From Hyphomicrobiales bacterium (GTDB lineage: Bacteria > Pseudomonadota > Alphaproteobacteria > Rhizobiales > Rhizobiaceae), in NCBI GenBank assembly GCA_900470285.1, contig UCAG01000014.1:62001-126000 (forward strand): a stretch of DNA of 64,000 nucleotides, read 5' to 3'. The position numbers and the translations under genes are program-made. A model generated the notes under the pieces. That model searched no databases, was not told the DNA's origin, and worked only from the letters and a program-made list of their open reading frames with translations. Positions 47,121-57,581 of the stretch are shown here, in pieces. Every line of letters begins with the position of its first letter. The first letter of the stretch is position 1.

Positions 47121-48149
47121 ATGTCAAAACCTGTATTGCCAAGACGCACAATGATTGAGGCCATCCGCGAAGCGATGGATGTGATGATGGAACGCGACGA
47201 CAAGGTGGTCGTGTTTGGTCAGGATGTCGGCTTTTTCGGCGGGGTGTTTCGCTGCACTGAAGGGCTGCAGCGTAAATATGGTGCGGCGCGTTGTTTTGAT
47301 ACGCCGATTTCGGAATCCGGTATTGTCGGGGTTGCTGTCGGTATGGGCGCTTATGGCTTGCGCCCTGTCGTGGAAATCCAGTTCGCGGATTATGTCTATC
47401 CGGCCTATGACCAGATTGTCTCGGAAGCCGCGCGTCTGCGGTTTCGTTCTGCCGGTGATTATACCGCGCCGATGGTGATCCGTATGCCGTGCGGCGGGGG
47501 TATTTTCGGTGCGCAGACCCATAGCCAGAGCCCTGAGGCACTGTTTACCCATGTGGCGGGGTTACAGACCATTATCCCGTCCAATCCTTATGATGCCAAG
47601 GGCCTGCTGATCTCGGCCATCGAGAATGATGATCCGGTGATCTTTCTGGAGCCGAAACGGCTTTATAACGGGCCGTTCAACGGACATTACGATCAGCCGG
47701 TCGTGCCGTGGTCAAAGCATGTTTTGAGTGAAACGCCGGAAGGCTATTATTCGGTGCCGATCGGCAAGGCAGCCATCCGGCGCAAAGGCTCCGCTGTTAC
47801 AGTGCTGGCCTATGGCACTATGGTGCATGTGGCGGAAGCGGCTGTCACCGAGACCGGTATTGATGCTGAGGTGATTGATCTGCGCTCGCTGGTGCCGCTG
47901 GATATTGAGACAATCACGGCTTCCGTCGCCAAGACTGGTCGCTGTGTGATTGTCCATGAAGCCACACGATTGTCCGGTTTCGGTACGCAACTGGCAGCGG
48001 AAGTACAGGAGCGTTGTTTCTATCAACTGGAAGCACCGATCCTGCGCGTGACCGGCTGGGACACGCCTTATCCTCATGCCCATGAATGGGATTATTTTCC
48101 GGGGCCGGAACGAGTTGGTCGGGCGCTCATGCAAGTGATGGAGGCATAG
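47121..48149 (+). CDS. bkdA2: Branched-chain 2-oxoacid dehydrogenase E1 component, beta subunit
   Basis: 342 residues, the transketolase-like partner of BkdA1. Motifs FGQDVGFFGGVFRCTEGL, TPISESGIVGVAVGMGAYG and the C-terminal HEATRLSGFG and YPHAHEWDYFPGPERV. The ATG at 47121 is chosen; a TTG two codons earlier overlaps the bkdA1 stop but is less likely. It ends one base before bkdB. Confidence 0.95.
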   Translation: MSKPVLPRRTMIEAIREAMDVMMERDDKVVVFGQDVGFFGGVFRCTEGLQRKYGAARCFDTPISESGIVGVAVGMGAYGLRPVVEIQFADYVYPAYDQIVSEAARLRFRSAGDYTAPMVIRMPCGGGIFGAQTHSQSPEALFTHVAGLQTIIPSNPYDAKGLLISAIENDDPVIFLEPKRLYNGPFNGHYDQPVVPWSKHVLSETPEGYYSVPIGKAAIRRKGSAVTVLAYGTMVHVAEAAVTETGIDAEVIDLRSLVPLDIETITASVAKTGRCVIVHEATRLSGFGTQLAAEVQERCFYQLEAPILRVTGWDTPYPHAHEWDYFPGPERVGRALMQVMEA

Positions 48150-49394
48150 ATGGTGAAAAAGATCATTAAAATGCCGGATATCGGTGAAGGTGTTGCCGAG
48201 GCTGAAATTGTCGAATGGCATGTTAAAGCCGGTGATGTCATTGCAGAGGATCAGTTGCTGGCTGCGGTAATGACCGATAAGGCAACGGTAGAGGTGCCGT
48301 CGCCTGTGGCTGGTACAGTCCTGCAGATCGGTGCGGAGGCCGGAACTGTGATGGCTGTTGGTGCAATGCTGGTTGAGATTGAGGTGGAAGGCACGGGTGC
48401 CGATGATGTATTGCCACATCAGGCCGTGCAGACATCCGCCGTGCCTGAAAGACAGATTCCCGCACAAACAGTGCCGGAAATGCCGGTTTTGACGCCGGTT
48501 CAGTCCGTTCCGTCAACCATCCCACATGACAAACCGCTTGCATCACCTGCGGTTAGGGCGTTGGCACGGGAACTGGGGATTGATCTTTCTCATGTAAAGG
48601 GGAGCGGGCCGGCAGGGCGCATTACCCGTGATGATCTTGACCATTTCACAGCCAGCGGCGGCAGTGCTCAAAGTTCGGCCTATCAACGTCGCGACGGTAC
48701 AGAGCAGATCAAAATCACCGGACTGCGTCGTAAAATAGCTGAGCGCATGGCCAAATCCTCCCGTGAGGTGGCACATTTTTCCTATGTGGAAGAGGTGGAT
48801 GTAACCGATCTGGAAATTCTTCGCAGTACGCTCAATGCAAGCCATGCGGAGCGGCGCGGAAAACTGACGGTATTGCCGTTCATTCTCCGTGCGCTGGTTG
48901 TGGCATTGCGGGATTTTCCGCAGATGAATGCGCTCTATGATGAGGAAGTGCAGGTACTGACCCGTCATCAGGCCGCCCATATCGGCATGGCAACACAAAC
49001 ACCATCCGGCTTAATGGTGCCGGTGCTGCATCATGCAGAAGCGATGGATCTCTGGGCAATGGCCGCAGAAATCACACGGCTTGCTGCTGCCGCGCGCGAA
49101 GGCGTGGCAAAACGCGAAGAACTCTCCGGCTCCACCATTACTGTTACCAGCCTCGGTGATCTCGGCGGGCTGGTGACAACGCCGGTGATCAACCAGCCGG
49201 AAGTGGCGATTATCGGTGTGAACCGTATCGCGATACGTCCTCAATGGCAGGAGAACCAGTTTGTGCCGCGCAAAATGATGAACCTGTCATCCTCTTTCGA
49301 TCACCGGATGGTCGATGGTTATGAGGCCGCCGCTTTTATCCGCCGCATCAGGCAATTGCTTGAAGTTCCCGCAACACTTTTCATTGAGGTGTGA
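48150..49394 (+). CDS. bkdB: Branched-chain 2-oxoacid dehydrogenase E2 (dihydrolipoyl acyltransferase)
   Basis: 414 residues. Domains in order: one lipoyl domain (1-80) with lipoyl-Lys K44 in MTDKATVEVP; a Pro/Ala/Gln-rich linker; peripheral subunit-binding domain (ASPAVRALARELGIDL then GPAGRITRDDL); catalytic domain ending SSSFDHRMVDGYEAA with the acyltransferase His and Asp. It forms the core of the complex, and the ATG immediately follows the bkdA2 stop. Confidence 0.95.
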   Translation: MVKKIIKMPDIGEGVAEAEIVEWHVKAGDVIAEDQLLAAVMTDKATVEVPSPVAGTVLQIGAEAGTVMAVGAMLVEIEVEGTGADDVLPHQAVQTSAVPERQIPAQTVPEMPVLTPVQSVPSTIPHDKPLASPAVRALARELGIDLSHVKGSGPAGRITRDDLDHFTASGGSAQSSAYQRRDGTEQIKITGLRRKIAERMAKSSREVAHFSYVEEVDVTDLEILRSTLNASHAERRGKLTVLPFILRALVVALRDFPQMNALYDEEVQVLTRHQAAHIGMATQTPSGLMVPVLHHAEAMDLWAMAAEITRLAAAAREGVAKREELSGSTITVTSLGDLGGLVTTPVINQPEVAIIGVNRIAIRPQWQENQFVPRKMMNLSSSFDHRMVDGYEAAAFIRRIRQLLEVPATLFIEV

Positions 49395-49395
49395 G

Positions 49396-50793
49396 ATGGA
49401 AGATATTGCAACACATGTGCTGATTATTGGTGGCGGACCTGCCGGTTATGTCGCTGCCATCCGTGCCGGACAATTAGGACTGCCGGTGATATTGGTTGAG
49501 AAAGAGCAGCTGGGCGGCACGTGTCTGAATATTGGCTGTATCCCTTCCAAAGCACTGATCCATGCGGCTGATGCCTATCATCATGCACTTGCTCAGCAAT
49601 CCGGTTCTGCGCTGGGCTTGCGTGTTGGAGACGTGTCGCTGGATTGGGGCAAAACGCTCAGCTGGAAAGGTGCCATTGTGCGGCGATTGACCGGTGGTGT
49701 TGAAGGTCTGCTGAAAAAGCACAAGGTGACTGTGCTAAAGGGCACTGCAGAGATCATTGACGGCAAAACGGTCGTGGTCCATGGCAAGGCCGGTACAACC
49801 CGTATCCGTATCAAACATCTTGTTCTGGCAACCGGCTCATTGCCGATGCAGATCGGCGCTTTGCCCTTTGGTGGCAATGTTATTTCCTCAACAGATGCTC
49901 TGGCGCTGGAACAGGTGCCGAAGCGCTTAGCAGTGATCGGTGCCGGTTATATCGGCATGGAGCTGAGTACGGCTTTTGCCAAACTCGGCTCGCAGGTGAC
50001 GATTATTGAAGCAGCGGATCGTATTTTGCCGCTCTGGGATGCAGAGCTGACCACGCCGGTGCGCAAGCGGCTGACAACTCTGGGCGTTACCGTGATGACG
50101 CGCAGCGAAGCACGGGGATTAAGCGCAGATGGCGGTTCTTTGCTGGTGCACCAGCACGGCAACAGTGCGCCGGTGGTGGTGGAAGCGGATAAGTTTCTGG
50201 TGGCTGTTGGCCGGCGGCCAAATATCAGCGGTTTCGGGCTGGAAAGTCTTGATCTGGCGATGAATGGTGCTTTCATCCGCATTGATAAATATTGCGCGAC
50301 CTCGATGCTCAATGTTTGGGCAGTCGGCGATGTGACCGGTGAGCCGATGCTGGCGCATCGGGCAATGGTGCAGGGAGCAATGCTGGCAGAACATCTGGCA
50401 GGACATAAAGCAGCGCTGGATGAGCCTGTGATACCGTCCGTTTGTTTCACCGATCCTGAGGTGGTAAGCGTCGGATTGTTGCCGGATCAGGCGAAATTAC
50501 AGGGCTATGAAATTGTCACCGGAAGTTTTCCGTTTATGGCCAATGGCCGTGCCATGACCCAGCAGGATGAGACGGGTTTTGTCCGTGTTGTTGCGCGGGC
50601 AGATAATCATCTGGTGCTGGGTATTCAGGCCGTCGGCCATGACGTATCCGAGCTGGTCAATGGTTTCGCTCTGGCATTGGAAATGGGCACTGTGCTGGAG
50701 GATGTGGCGCAAACCATTCATGCACATCCGACACGCGGCGAGGCTTTTCAGGAGGCCGCTTTTACGGCGCTTGGCCGCAATCTGCATAGTTAA
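49396..50793 (+). CDS. lpdV: Dihydrolipoyl dehydrogenase (E3) of the BKD complex
   Basis: 465-residue FAD flavoprotein that reoxidises the E2 lipoyl group. FAD-binding GGGPAGYVAAIRA, redox disulfide GGTCLNIGCIPSKAL, NAD-binding GAGYIGMELSTAFAKLG, and interface HAHPTRGEAF. The ATG at 49396 directly follows the bkdB stop; a longer frame beginning inside bkdB is rejected. Its place last in bkdA1-A2-B matches Pseudomonas LpdV. Confidence 0.94.
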   Translation: MEDIATHVLIIGGGPAGYVAAIRAGQLGLPVILVEKEQLGGTCLNIGCIPSKALIHAADAYHHALAQQSGSALGLRVGDVSLDWGKTLSWKGAIVRRLTGGVEGLLKKHKVTVLKGTAEIIDGKTVVVHGKAGTTRIRIKHLVLATGSLPMQIGALPFGGNVISSTDALALEQVPKRLAVIGAGYIGMELSTAFAKLGSQVTIIEAADRILPLWDAELTTPVRKRLTTLGVTVMTRSEARGLSADGGSLLVHQHGNSAPVVVEADKFLVAVGRRPNISGFGLESLDLAMNGAFIRIDKYCATSMLNVWAVGDVTGEPMLAHRAMVQGAMLAEHLAGHKAALDEPVIPSVCFTDPEVVSVGLLPDQAKLQGYEIVTGSFPFMANGRAMTQQDETGFVRVVARADNHLVLGIQAVGHDVSELVNGFALALEMGTVLEDVAQTIHAHPTRGEAFQEAAFTALGRNLHS

Positions 50794-50796
50794 AAT

Positions 50797-50830
50797 TATG
50801 GCGGGCTTTGCCGTGGCAGAACCCGCCATA
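50797..50830. terminator. Bidirectional hairpin terminator between lpdV and the hydrolase gene
   Basis: TATGGCGGG pairs with CCCGCCATA, with inner pairing of TGCC/GGCA. Flanked by A/T-rich bases, between two convergent genes. Confidence 0.7.
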
Positions 50831-50836
50831 TCGTAA

Positions 50837-52492
50837 TTATTGTTTCGGCAGCTTGGCGATGAAATGTTCTTTCAGCCGGTCAATATCTGTCTGTGACCAG
50901 TTGACATTGGTCACCTCTACCCATGCATCAATATAATGTTGGGGTGCATAGACATGACCGTGGCCGATCGGCGTGGTGGTAGCCAGCATCAGGTCAATAG
51001 CCAGCTGCAACATGCTGACTACCGGATACCATTTCAGCTGCGGAGACACATCAGGGCCACGCGGTGCTTTCATCCAGTCCGGCTCGCGGTAGAAGTCTTT
51101 CGGATCAAAGAACACAATCGGATCACTGGCATATTGCAGGTAGACAATCCGCATAGGCCCCCAATGGCTGTTTGGCAGTTTCAGCGCATTATTCTGGTTG
51201 GTGAAGCGTGCATAGGAACCGTCGCGGAACTCCGGCAGCCATTCCGGTGTGCCTTCGTTGCGGTTATTGGTAATGGAGCGCCACAAACGGCTGGTGAACG
51301 GCGGGCCGCTCCACAAAGCGCCCTGATACGGGTCGCCCAGCACCTGAAACAGTTCCGAGGAAAGCTGGGAATTCATCGCACCGAGGCTCAGGCCATAGAG
51401 ATAAAGTTTTGGACGTGTGTCTTTCGGCAGTTTGGTCCAGTAATCATAAACCTCGTCAAACAGAGCCGTTGCGGTTTCGCTGCCATAGCCCGGCTCAACG
51501 AGCAGCGAGAGCCAGCTGGCGAGGTAGGAATATTGCACGGCAACACTGGCAATATCGCCGTCATGGAGATATTCCACCGGATCAATGCCCATTTCATCGA
51601 CCCAGCCGGTGCCGGTCGGAATGGTCACCAGCAGCAGAGAGCGGTCAAATGCGCCGACACGGATCATCTCCTGAAGCGCCAGCTTGGCGCGTTCTTTGGC
51701 AGTTTCAGCTGAGCGTAAGCCCACATAGACACGCAGCGGATTTTGAGCCGGACGGCCGGTGAAATTGCTGATCTGCTGTGCATCAGGACCGGAGCTCACA
51801 TAGCTGCGTCCCATGCGCCCCAACTCATCCCATTTCACCAGAGAGGCAGCACTGCCGCTTTTCAGCGGGTCTTGCGGTTGTGGCACTTCTGCTTCCATCA
51901 GTGCATCAAATTGACGGTAGGAAGAGTCCATGACATGCAGGCCAAAGCGGAACAGCACACCATTGATTGCCATGCTGAAAATAATGGCAGCAACCAGAAA
52001 GCCAGTAAAGCGTGACAGGCGTGGCGGGATATAGCGGTCGAGCCAGCGGCTGGAGTTGCGATAAATCAGCTGAAACAGGCGGGCAAGGGCGATCAGAATA
52101 ACAAAAGTGATCAGCGCAATCAGGCCGGTTTTAAACGGATGTGCACTTTCAACCTTTTCCAGCCCCATCAGATTGCGGATGGAATTTTGTCCGTCTGCCG
52201 CATGCCACAGAAACACCATCGCGGTGATGATGGTCACGGCCATGGCAGTAATCTTGATGATAGTGGAAATCCGGCCTTTGGGTTTCGGCAGCTCCAGATA
52301 GTTCCATAGCCAGAACAGAAAAACACCGATCCCGTAACCGATGGCGAAACAGGCGCCTGACAGCACGCCCTGTATCAGAAACGGGCGCGGCACCAGCGAT
52401 GGTGTGAGCGAGGCTGCAAAGAAAAGTGTGCCGAGCAACATCCCGATCAGCGATAGGGAATTCCAGAATTTTTCCAGCCAGAGAGGCTTCAT
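50837..52492 (-). CDS. Membrane-anchored alpha/beta-hydrolase (Abhydrolase_9 family)
   Basis: 551 residues. The N-terminal half has about four membrane helices (residues 12-35, 42-65, 78-98, 120-140) and a fifth near 165-185, matching the Abhydrolase_9 N-domain. The C-terminal half is the hydrolase domain with nucleophile elbow YGLSLGAMNS, and GHGHVYAPQHYIDAW near the end holding the likely catalytic His. Family function is not established; a periplasmic lipid or ester substrate is possible. AAGGGAAG precedes the ATG. Confidence 0.86.
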   Translation of the reverse strand: MKPLWLEKFWNSLSLIGMLLGTLFFAASLTPSLVPRPFLIQGVLSGACFAIGYGIGVFLFWLWNYLELPKPKGRISTIIKITAMAVTIITAMVFLWHAADGQNSIRNLMGLEKVESAHPFKTGLIALITFVILIALARLFQLIYRNSSRWLDRYIPPRLSRFTGFLVAAIIFSMAINGVLFRFGLHVMDSSYRQFDALMEAEVPQPQDPLKSGSAASLVKWDELGRMGRSYVSSGPDAQQISNFTGRPAQNPLRVYVGLRSAETAKERAKLALQEMIRVGAFDRSLLLVTIPTGTGWVDEMGIDPVEYLHDGDIASVAVQYSYLASWLSLLVEPGYGSETATALFDEVYDYWTKLPKDTRPKLYLYGLSLGAMNSQLSSELFQVLGDPYQGALWSGPPFTSRLWRSITNNRNEGTPEWLPEFRDGSYARFTNQNNALKLPNSHWGPMRIVYLQYASDPIVFFDPKDFYREPDWMKAPRGPDVSPQLKWYPVVSMLQLAIDLMLATTTPIGHGHVYAPQHYIDAWVEVTNVNWSQTDIDRLKEHFIAKLPKQ

Positions 52493-52512
52493 CAGTTACT
52501 TCCCTTTTAATT

Positions 52513-53298
52513 TCAGTGTAGTGCACAAAGACCAGTGCAATCTTTATTTGCCATCGCTGAGATGAACCGGTCCGCAGATTGACGTGCAGTATCGCGTAAA
52601 ACCGGTTTGGCTCGTTCTGTAATATTGCTTAGCATTTTGCGGTCTTGCAAGGAGATAGAGCTGGCAATGACGGCGGCATTGTCGGCCAGTGCCTGCACCA
52701 GTCTTTCCTGATTATGCGCATTGAGTTCAGGATTGCTCAACATCAGTGCGGAGCCGTTGATAACCTGTTGAAGACCAAGGCGTAATTTCAGGATTGTATC
52801 CGTCTGTGCCTTGCTGTTGCTGTCATTTTTGACTGTATCAGCATAGTCAGAGGCAGCTTCCAGAGCCGCTGCAATAAAACTGATCATCGCTGCGGAAGAA
52901 CGGGTAATTTCATCCTGAAAGGCAATATTGTTGTTTTTGATATCCGCCTGCTTCTGCGGATCCGGTGAGAACAGCACATATGCTTTTGTCACCTGTGCCT
53001 GTTGCTGAATAATATCCATCAGAACCGGCAGGTCACTTGCTTTGTAAGGCGCCTGTCCGATGATCGCGGAAACATTCCACAATGCCTCAAGCGCTTTAGC
53101 GTCTTCTGTATTGGAGAGGCGTGGCGGGAGTTTGGTGCGTTTGGTTTCTTCCAGACGCACAATAAATTCCTGCAAAGCTTTATTCAGGTGCTCAGTGCCG
53201 GTGGCGGGTACAGTTGCCTGTAGCGGGCTGCTGAAAGCAACAGATATGCCCAGCGCCAAAATGGCGAGTGAAAGGCGTTTGAAATGTACCGGCACCAT
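52513..53298 (-). CDS. Secreted or periplasmic protein of unknown function
   Basis: 261 residues, no family recognised. Signal peptide MVPVHFKRLSLAILALGIS with cleavage near SSPLQAT (residue 29-30). The mature protein looks all-helical, rich in Ala, Leu, Gln and Asn, and ends with a Cys pair (DCTGLCALH). The ATG at 53296-53298 follows AGAGAG; an in-frame start 19 codons upstream would bury the signal peptide. Twenty bases upstream of the membrane hydrolase gene, so likely co-transcribed with it. Confidence 0.78.
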   Translation of the reverse strand: MVPVHFKRLSLAILALGISVAFSSPLQATVPATGTEHLNKALQEFIVRLEETKRTKLPPRLSNTEDAKALEALWNVSAIIGQAPYKASDLPVLMDIIQQQAQVTKAYVLFSPDPQKQADIKNNNIAFQDEITRSSAAMISFIAAALEAASDYADTVKNDSNSKAQTDTILKLRLGLQQVINGSALMLSNPELNAHNQERLVQALADNAAVIASSISLQDRKMLSNITERAKPVLRDTARQSADRFISAMANKDCTGLCALH

Positions 53299-53423
53299 GA
53301 AATCTCTCTTACGGTTCTGATCTGAACTGCCTGCATAATACAAAAATTGCAGCAAAAGACACTGAATTCATGAGGCTGACGAAGTTTTGATAGGGGAAGC
53401 GTCAGGGGAAGATTACGTTAAAA

Positions 53424-53433
53424 TTATAGATAA
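53424..53433. promoter_or_regulatory. BioR-type box 1 upstream of bioB
   Basis: TTATAGATAA matches the TTATMKATAA consensus reported for the GntR-family biotin repressor BioR of Agrobacterium and Brucella. 148 bases before the bioB ATG. Confidence 0.75.
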
Positions 53434-53465
53434 AAATTCAATATTGATTTTATTTCGAGGTAAAA

Positions 53466-53475
53466 TTATAGATTT
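53466..53475. promoter_or_regulatory. BioR-type box 2 (degenerate)
   Basis: TTATAGATTT: the left half matches the BioR consensus and the last two bases do not. Exactly 42 bases after box 1, four helical turns on the same face of the DNA. Confidence 0.5.
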
Positions 53476-53537
53476 TTTTATGTAGACATATCAATATTGA
53501 CGCTTTAACTGAAGTCAGAATTCCGAATCTCGTAAAA

Positions 53538-53547
53538 TTATCTATAA
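53538..53547. promoter_or_regulatory. BioR-type box 3 overlapping the bioB -10 element
   Basis: TTATCTATAA, a perfect BioR consensus in inverted form. TATAAT at 53543-53548, overlapping it, is the best -10 candidate for bioB, so binding here would block RNA polymerase. An additional half-site TTATAG follows at 53549. Confidence 0.8.
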
Positions 53548-53580
53548 TTTATAGCGAGCATCATTTTATAAGGATATTTC

Positions 53581-54573
53581 ATGTCTCAGTCTGTTTCTCA
53601 TCAGAATGCTCAACAAACTCACTGGACAGCAGAAGAAGCACGCCGCATCTATGATCTGCCGTTTAATGATCTGATGTTTCAGGCGCATGTCATCCACCGG
53701 CAGAATTTTGACCCGAACCGTTTACAGATGAGCAAATTGCTGAGCATCAAAACCGGCGGCTGTCCTGAGGATTGTTTTTACTGCAACCAGTCAGCGCATA
53801 ATCCGACTGGGCTTAAAGCGTCCAAATTGATGGAAGTCGAGCGTGTGCTGGCTGAAGCGCAGCAGGCAAAAGCTGCCGGTGCCACCCGTTATTGCATGGG
53901 GGCGGCATGGCGCAGCCCGAAAGAGCGCGACATGGATATGGTCGTTGCCATGGTTCAGGGCGTCAAGGCCATGGGCATGGAAACCTGTATGACGCTCGGC
54001 ATGTTGTCATTACCGCAGGCGCAGCGTCTTGGTGCCGCGGGGCTCGATTACTACAACCATAATATTGATACGTCTGAGGAGTTTTACCCGCAGATTATCA
54101 CCACCCGTACTTTCGCAGACCGGCTGGATACGCTGGATAATGTGCGTATGGCCGGTATCAATGTCTGTTCCGGTGGCATTCTCGGCATGGGGGAGAGTGA
54201 GCAGGATCGCGTCAATATGCTGGTGACGCTGGCCAATCTTGAGGAAGTGCCGCAAAGCGTGCCGATCAATATGCTGATCCCGATTGAAGGCTCCAAACTT
54301 GCCAATGCTAAGCCAGTGGATTCCATCGCTTTCATCCGAATTATCGCCTTAGCGCGAATTATGATGCCGACATCTCATGTGCGTCTCACCGCAGGGCGCA
54401 GTAATATGAGCGATGAAATGCAGGCGATGTGTTTCTTCGCCGGCGCCAATTCAATTTTCATCGGTGATGTTCTGCTGACTGCCGCCAATGCCGGTGATGA
54501 CCGCGATGCGGATTTGTTGAAGCGTTTGGGCATACAGGCTGAGACTGTGGCTGAGGAAAGCTGCACATGCTGA
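53581..54573 (+). CDS. bioB: Biotin synthase
   Basis: 330-residue radical SAM enzyme inserting sulfur into dethiobiotin. The SAM cluster motif [16 protein letters not shown] and the conserved [13 protein letters not shown] region (second cluster ligands) are intact. The C-terminal ESCTC tail has two Cys. Strong context: three upstream BioR-type boxes and bioF overlapping its 3' end. First gene of bioBFDAZ. Confidence 0.97.
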   Translation: MSQSVSHQNAQQTHWTAEEARRIYDLPFNDLMFQAHVIHRQNFDPNRLQMSKLLSIKTGGCPEDCFYCNQSAHNPTGLKASKLMEVERVLAEAQQAKAAGATRYCMGAAWRSPKERDMDMVVAMVQGVKAMGMETCMTLGMLSLPQAQRLGAAGLDYYNHNIDTSEEFYPQIITTRTFADRLDTLDNVRMAGINVCSGGILGMGESEQDRVNMLVTLANLEEVPQSVPINMLIPIEGSKLANAKPVDSIAFIRIIALARIMMPTSHVRLTAGRSNMSDEMQAMCFFAGANSIFIGDVLLTAANAGDDRDADLLKRLGIQAETVAEESCTC

Positions 54574-55682
54574 TGCAGCCTTACAATGCGATATTGCAAC
54601 GGCTTGAAAGCAAAGGACGGCTGCGTAGTCTCAACGTGGCGCAAGGTGCAGATTTCTCATCCAATGATTATCTGGCATTGGCTGGCTCGGATTATTTGCG
54701 AAATATTGCCTGTGGGGCACTGGAGCGTGGCGTGCCGGTTGGCTCTGGCGGCTCGCGTTTGTTGCGTGGCAATCATCCGGAGCATGAAGCACTGGAGGCG
54801 GAAGCCACTGTTTTTTTCAAAGCGCCTCAGGTTTTGTACTTTGCCAGCGGTTTTGATGCCAATCAGGTGGTGTTTGCAACGCTCCCCCAAGCGGGTGATC
54901 TGGTGCTTTATGATGCGCTGATCCATGCCAGTATTCATGCCGGTATGCAGACTGGCAAAGCGAAGACCCAAAGCGTGCCGCACAATGATATTGCGGCATT
55001 TGAAGCGGCCATCCGGCAGTTTCGTGCAATTGAGAAAAGCGGCCATCTCTGGCTGGTGGTTGAAAGCCTCTATTCTATGGATGGTGATTTTGCTCCGCTC
55101 GCAGAGTTGAGTGCTTTGGCAGATCGTTACGGGTGTTTTCTTTATATTGACGAGGCACATGCGACCGGTGTGTTCGGTGCTGACGGGCGGGGCTTGGCGG
55201 CGGATTTGGCAGGACGGGACAATGTTCTGATCCTGCATACCTGCGGCAAGGCACTTGGTGCTTCCGGTGCGCTGCTCTGCACGGCAAAACCTTTGATTAA
55301 TGTACTGGTTAATCGGGCAAGGGGCTTTATTTTCTCAACTGCGCCATCACCTTTGCAGGCAGCGATTGTGCGTGGCAGCCTGAAGATGTTGGCTGCAGAG
55401 CCGCAGCGGCGTGAGAAATTACAGGCACTTATTCGCCATGCTGGGCAATATTTGCAGCCAAGTGGCTCGCAGATTATTCCCTATCTGATCGGAGATAATC
55501 AACGCGCCGTTGCAATGGCCGAGGCCATGCAAAATCATGGCTTTGATATTCGTGCTATTCGCCCGCCGACAGTGCCGCTCGGTACTGCACGGCTGCGTAT
55601 ATCTATCACGTTAAATGTTGATGAGGCACAGATCACCCGTATGGCTGAGGTGCTGAAACAGATTGTAAATTTCTATGAATAA
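54567..55682 (+). CDS. bioF: 8-amino-7-oxononanoate synthase
   Basis: 371-residue PLP enzyme joining pimeloyl-thioester and L-alanine. Motifs: [40 protein letters not shown] and the PLP Lys in [14 protein letters not shown]. The ATG at 54567 (GAGGAAAG upstream) overlaps bioB by 7 bases; ATG 54573 two codons on is an alternative. Confidence 0.96.
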   Translation: MLMQPYNAILQRLESKGRLRSLNVAQGADFSSNDYLALAGSDYLRNIACGALERGVPVGSGGSRLLRGNHPEHEALEAEATVFFKAPQVLYFASGFDANQVVFATLPQAGDLVLYDALIHASIHAGMQTGKAKTQSVPHNDIAAFEAAIRQFRAIEKSGHLWLVVESLYSMDGDFAPLAELSALADRYGCFLYIDEAHATGVFGADGRGLAADLAGRDNVLILHTCGKALGASGALLCTAKPLINVLVNRARGFIFSTAPSPLQAAIVRGSLKMLAAEPQRREKLQALIRHAGQYLQPSGSQIIPYLIGDNQRAVAMAEAMQNHGFDIRAIRPPTVPLGTARLRISITLNVDEAQITRMAEVLKQIVNFYE

Positions 55683-56310
55683 TCCCGTATTTATTGTCAG
55701 TGGTACTGATACAGGTATCGGCAAAACCATTTTCAGCGCAGCGCTGACCCAAGCCCTGCAAGGCAGTTATTGGAAGCCGGTGCAGTCCGGTCTTGAGGAA
55801 GAGACTGACAGTGAGACTGTGCGTCGTCTGGCACCGGATTGTCCTGTCCTGCCGGAGCAATGGCGTTTGCGGTTACCTGCTTCACCGCATCTCTCAGCAC
55901 AAGCCGAGGGTGTGGAAATCGATCCCGCAGTATTGAATATCCCGCATTGCGACCGGCCGTTGGTGGTGGAAGGTGCAGGTGGCCTGATGGTGCCGCTGAC
56001 ACGTGCTCAGACTTATCTTGATATCTTCGCCCGCTGGCAGCAGCCACTCATTCTCTGCGCCCGTACGCAGCTCGGGACAATCAATCATAGTCTGCTGTCT
56101 TTGGAAGCACTGCGCAGTCGCAATATTCCGGTGTTCGGCGTGGCCTTTATCGGCCATGCGCATGAGGACAGCGAAGGGATCATTTGTGAACTGGGCAAAG
56201 TGCGCCGCCTTGGTCGTCTGCCGATGCTGGATGATCTGAACCCGCAGACATTGGCTCAAGCGTTTACAGAGAACTTTAATCTGCATGATTTTACCGGAGG
56301 TGCCCGATGA
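55675..56310 (+). CDS. bioD: Dethiobiotin synthetase
   Basis: 211-residue ATP-dependent ureido-ring-forming enzyme. P-loop [15 protein letters not shown], substrate Lys in WKPVQSG, and [14 protein letters not shown] are present. Overlaps bioF by 8 bases and bioA by 4. Slightly short but complete. Confidence 0.95.
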   Translation: MNNPVFIVSGTDTGIGKTIFSAALTQALQGSYWKPVQSGLEEETDSETVRRLAPDCPVLPEQWRLRLPASPHLSAQAEGVEIDPAVLNIPHCDRPLVVEGAGGLMVPLTRAQTYLDIFARWQQPLILCARTQLGTINHSLLSLEALRSRNIPVFGVAFIGHAHEDSEGIICELGKVRRLGRLPMLDDLNPQTLAQAFTENFNLHDFTGGAR

Positions 56311-57581
56311 ACTATTCTTCATCGCCGGTCTGGCATCCGTTTACCCAGCACCTGCTGGAACCGGTTACGAAAAAGATTGCCCGCACGGAAGGTGCCTATC
56401 TGATTGATGAAGACGGGCGCAAAGTTCTGGATCTGATCTCGTCCTGGTGGGTAATTACGCATGGTCACCGCACGCCACCGATTATGCAGGCCATTCGTGA
56501 AGCAACAGAACAATATGACCAGATTATTTTTGCGGAATATAGTCATGAACCGGCGGAGCATCTGGCACGGGAACTGATCCGCATTGCGCCGCATGGTCTG
56601 TCGCATGTGTTCTATTCCGACAGTGGTTCGACTTGCGTGGAAGTGGCGCTGAAAATGGCGCTGGGCTATTTCCATAATCGTTGTGAGCCGCGTTGCAGAA
56701 TTGCGGTGATGGCGGGCAGCTATCACGGCGACACAATCGGTACTATGTCTGCCGGTGAGCGCGGCGTGTTCAATGCGGCTTATGGTGCACTGCTTTATGA
56801 TGTGGCGACAATTCCGTTTCCTGCCGAGGGGCGCGAACAGCAAACGCTGGATGCGTTTGAACAGCTCTGCCGTGGCGGACAACTGGCTGCATTAATTGTC
56901 GAGCCGCTGGTGCTCGGCGCAGGCGGCATGAAAATCTATCCGTCTTTTGTGTTGCGGCAATTAAAAGCTATTGCCGAGGCGCATGGTGTCTTGTTGATCT
57001 GCGATGAGGTAATGACCGGTTGGGGACGTACCGGCACTTTGTTTGCCAGTGAGCAGGCCGGTATCACATCGGATATTCTGTGTCTCTCTAAGGGGATTAC
57101 CGGCGGGGCACTGCCTCTGGCGGTGACACTGTGTGTACCGGAAATATTCGAAGCGCATCTCTCGACGGATCGCAGCCGCACTTTCTATCATTCGAGTTCC
57201 TATACGGCGAACCCGATTGCCTGTGCGGCTGGTTTGGCTAATTTGCAAATCTGGCGTGATGAGCCGGTTCTGCAACGCGTACAAAATTTGCAGGTGATGC
57301 AGAGCCGTGAGTTGCTACGTTTCAACAATGACCCGCGTTTTGAGAATGTCCGGCAATGCGGAACCATCACAGCACTGGATGTTAAATCGCAAAGCAGCGG
57401 TTATCTCTCGAATGTGGCTTTGCGGCTGAAAGCGTTTTTCCGTGCGCATGACATGCTGCTCCGGCCACTTGGCAATGTGCTCTATCTGATGCCGCCTTAT
57501 TGTGTCACCGAGCAGGAATTGCAGCGCAGCTATCAATTGATTGATGAGGCGGTTGACCTGTTGCAAAGCGGCAAGTTATGA
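56307..57581 (+). CDS. bioA: Adenosylmethionine-8-amino-7-oxononanoate aminotransferase
   Basis: 424-residue class III aminotransferase that makes 7,8-diaminononanoate using SAM as amino donor. Motifs: [15 protein letters not shown] (BioA-type), [26 protein letters not shown] Lys in [15 protein letters not shown], and [15 protein letters not shown]. Overlaps bioD and bioZ by 4 bases each. Confidence 0.96.
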   Translation: MNYSSSPVWHPFTQHLLEPVTKKIARTEGAYLIDEDGRKVLDLISSWWVITHGHRTPPIMQAIREATEQYDQIIFAEYSHEPAEHLARELIRIAPHGLSHVFYSDSGSTCVEVALKMALGYFHNRCEPRCRIAVMAGSYHGDTIGTMSAGERGVFNAAYGALLYDVATIPFPAEGREQQTLDAFEQLCRGGQLAALIVEPLVLGAGGMKIYPSFVLRQLKAIAEAHGVLLICDEVMTGWGRTGTLFASEQAGITSDILCLSKGITGGALPLAVTLCVPEIFEAHLSTDRSRTFYHSSSYTANPIACAAGLANLQIWRDEPVLQRVQNLQVMQSRELLRFNNDPRFENVRQCGTITALDVKSQSSGYLSNVALRLKAFFRAHDMLLRPLGNVLYLMPPYCVTEQELQRSYQLIDEAVDLLQSGKL

